Assembly: GCA_030619435.1 (NCBI GenBank)
Contig: JAUXBI010000133.1
Location: 1 to 5,166, forward strand
Direction of reading: 5' to 3'
DNA length: 5,166 bases
Source of the DNA: Syntrophaceae bacterium
GTDB taxonomy: Bacteria; Desulfobacterota; Syntrophia; Syntrophales; UBA2210
Shown here one piece after another: positions 5,060-5,166 of the stretch. How positions within the stretch are numbered: the stretch's first letter is position 1; every line of letters starts with the position of its first letter. The position numbers and the translations under genes are program-made. The notes under the pieces are model-generated. The model searched no databases and was not told the DNA's origin. It worked only from the letters and a program-made list of their open reading frames with translations.

Positions 5060-5166
5060 TCATATTACAATTACTCCTTCATATCTTTCACGTACAGTCT
5101 CATCCAGACCTTCACGATCCATCTTTACCGCAAGAGGAAGATAATCCATAATATCCTGAGCTGTTA
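5060..5166 (-). CDS. C-terminal tail of an unidentified protein
   Basis: A partial gene enters from the right edge. Its last 34 codons read TAQDIMDYLPLAVKMDREGL and then a short tail ending EGVIVI, followed by TGA (5060-5062). The composition is that of a soluble, charged protein end, and the frame is open to the window edge while one competing minus frame stops at once (TAA at 5164-5166). I do not recognise the family from so short a piece. It converges on the antiporter with a gap of 14 bases. The start and most of the gene lie outside the window. Confidence 0.6.
   Translation of the reverse strand, partial: TAQDIMDYLPLAVKMDREGLDETVRERYEGVIVI

Noticed and set aside
5043..5062. TGATA...TATCA inverted repeat between the antiporter and the right-edge gene as a terminator
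   Set aside because: The arms are only five AT-rich pairs with a ten-base loop and no T-tract. The stem overlaps both stop codons and would be unstable.
1..5166. Search for mobile elements, CRISPR arrays, tRNA genes, toxin-antitoxin pairs or a defence cassette
   Set aside because: There are no regularly spaced repeats, no transposase or integrase motifs, no tRNA-like cloverleaf, and no small adjacent gene pair. All long genes are typical metabolic or transport families.

Overview
The window is an ordinary-looking stretch of a bacterial chromosome. It holds six complete protein genes, the tail of a seventh at the right edge, and compact intergenic regions with readable sigma70-type promoters. 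No RNA gene, insertion sequence, phage gene, CRISPR array or recognisable defence system is visible. The organism is probably Gram-negative: the first gene has a Sec signal peptide and resembles the periplasmic YtfJ proteins. The combination of families would fit a member of the former Deltaproteobacteria (Desulfobacterota). That is an impression from family resemblance, not a proof.

Layout: (1) 143-673 (+), a small exported thioredoxin-fold YtfJ-like protein, with its own near-consensus promoter (79-107) and a hairpin terminator (694-736). (2) 817-1299 (+), a single-domain asparaginase-like protein. Its promoter (759-785) overlaps the upstream ATG at 784, so translation should start at 817. 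(3) 3711 back to 1342 (-), a tight three-gene operon read leftwards: a PLP-dependent class I/II aminotransferase, a stand-alone phosphomannose-isomerase type II cupin, and an RNase Z-like metallo-beta-lactamase-fold hydrolase. The gaps are 16 and about 14 bases. (4) 3712-3998, a divergent control region with candidate promoters for both sides, several inverted repeats and a strong ribosome binding site. (5) 3999-5045 (+), a ten-helix Ca2+/cation antiporter (CaCA) family protein. (6) 5060-5166 (-), the last 34 codons of an unidentified gene that converges on the antiporter.

How the genes work together is only partly clear. The three minus-strand genes are almost certainly co-transcribed, but aminotransferase, sugar-phosphate cupin and MBL hydrolase do not form a pathway I can name. 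The asparaginase-like gene could share amino-acid metabolism with the aminotransferase, but it is convergent with that operon.

The points most worth a second look are: the antiporter's start, because the best promoter and ribosome binding site lead to an out-of-frame ATG at 3914; the antiporter's swapped Asp/Asn ligand pair; the asparaginase-like protein, which keeps the N-terminal catalytic residues but has no C-terminal domain; and the RNase Z-like protein, which lacks the tRNA-binding exosite arm. I did not find a convincing new biological system here.
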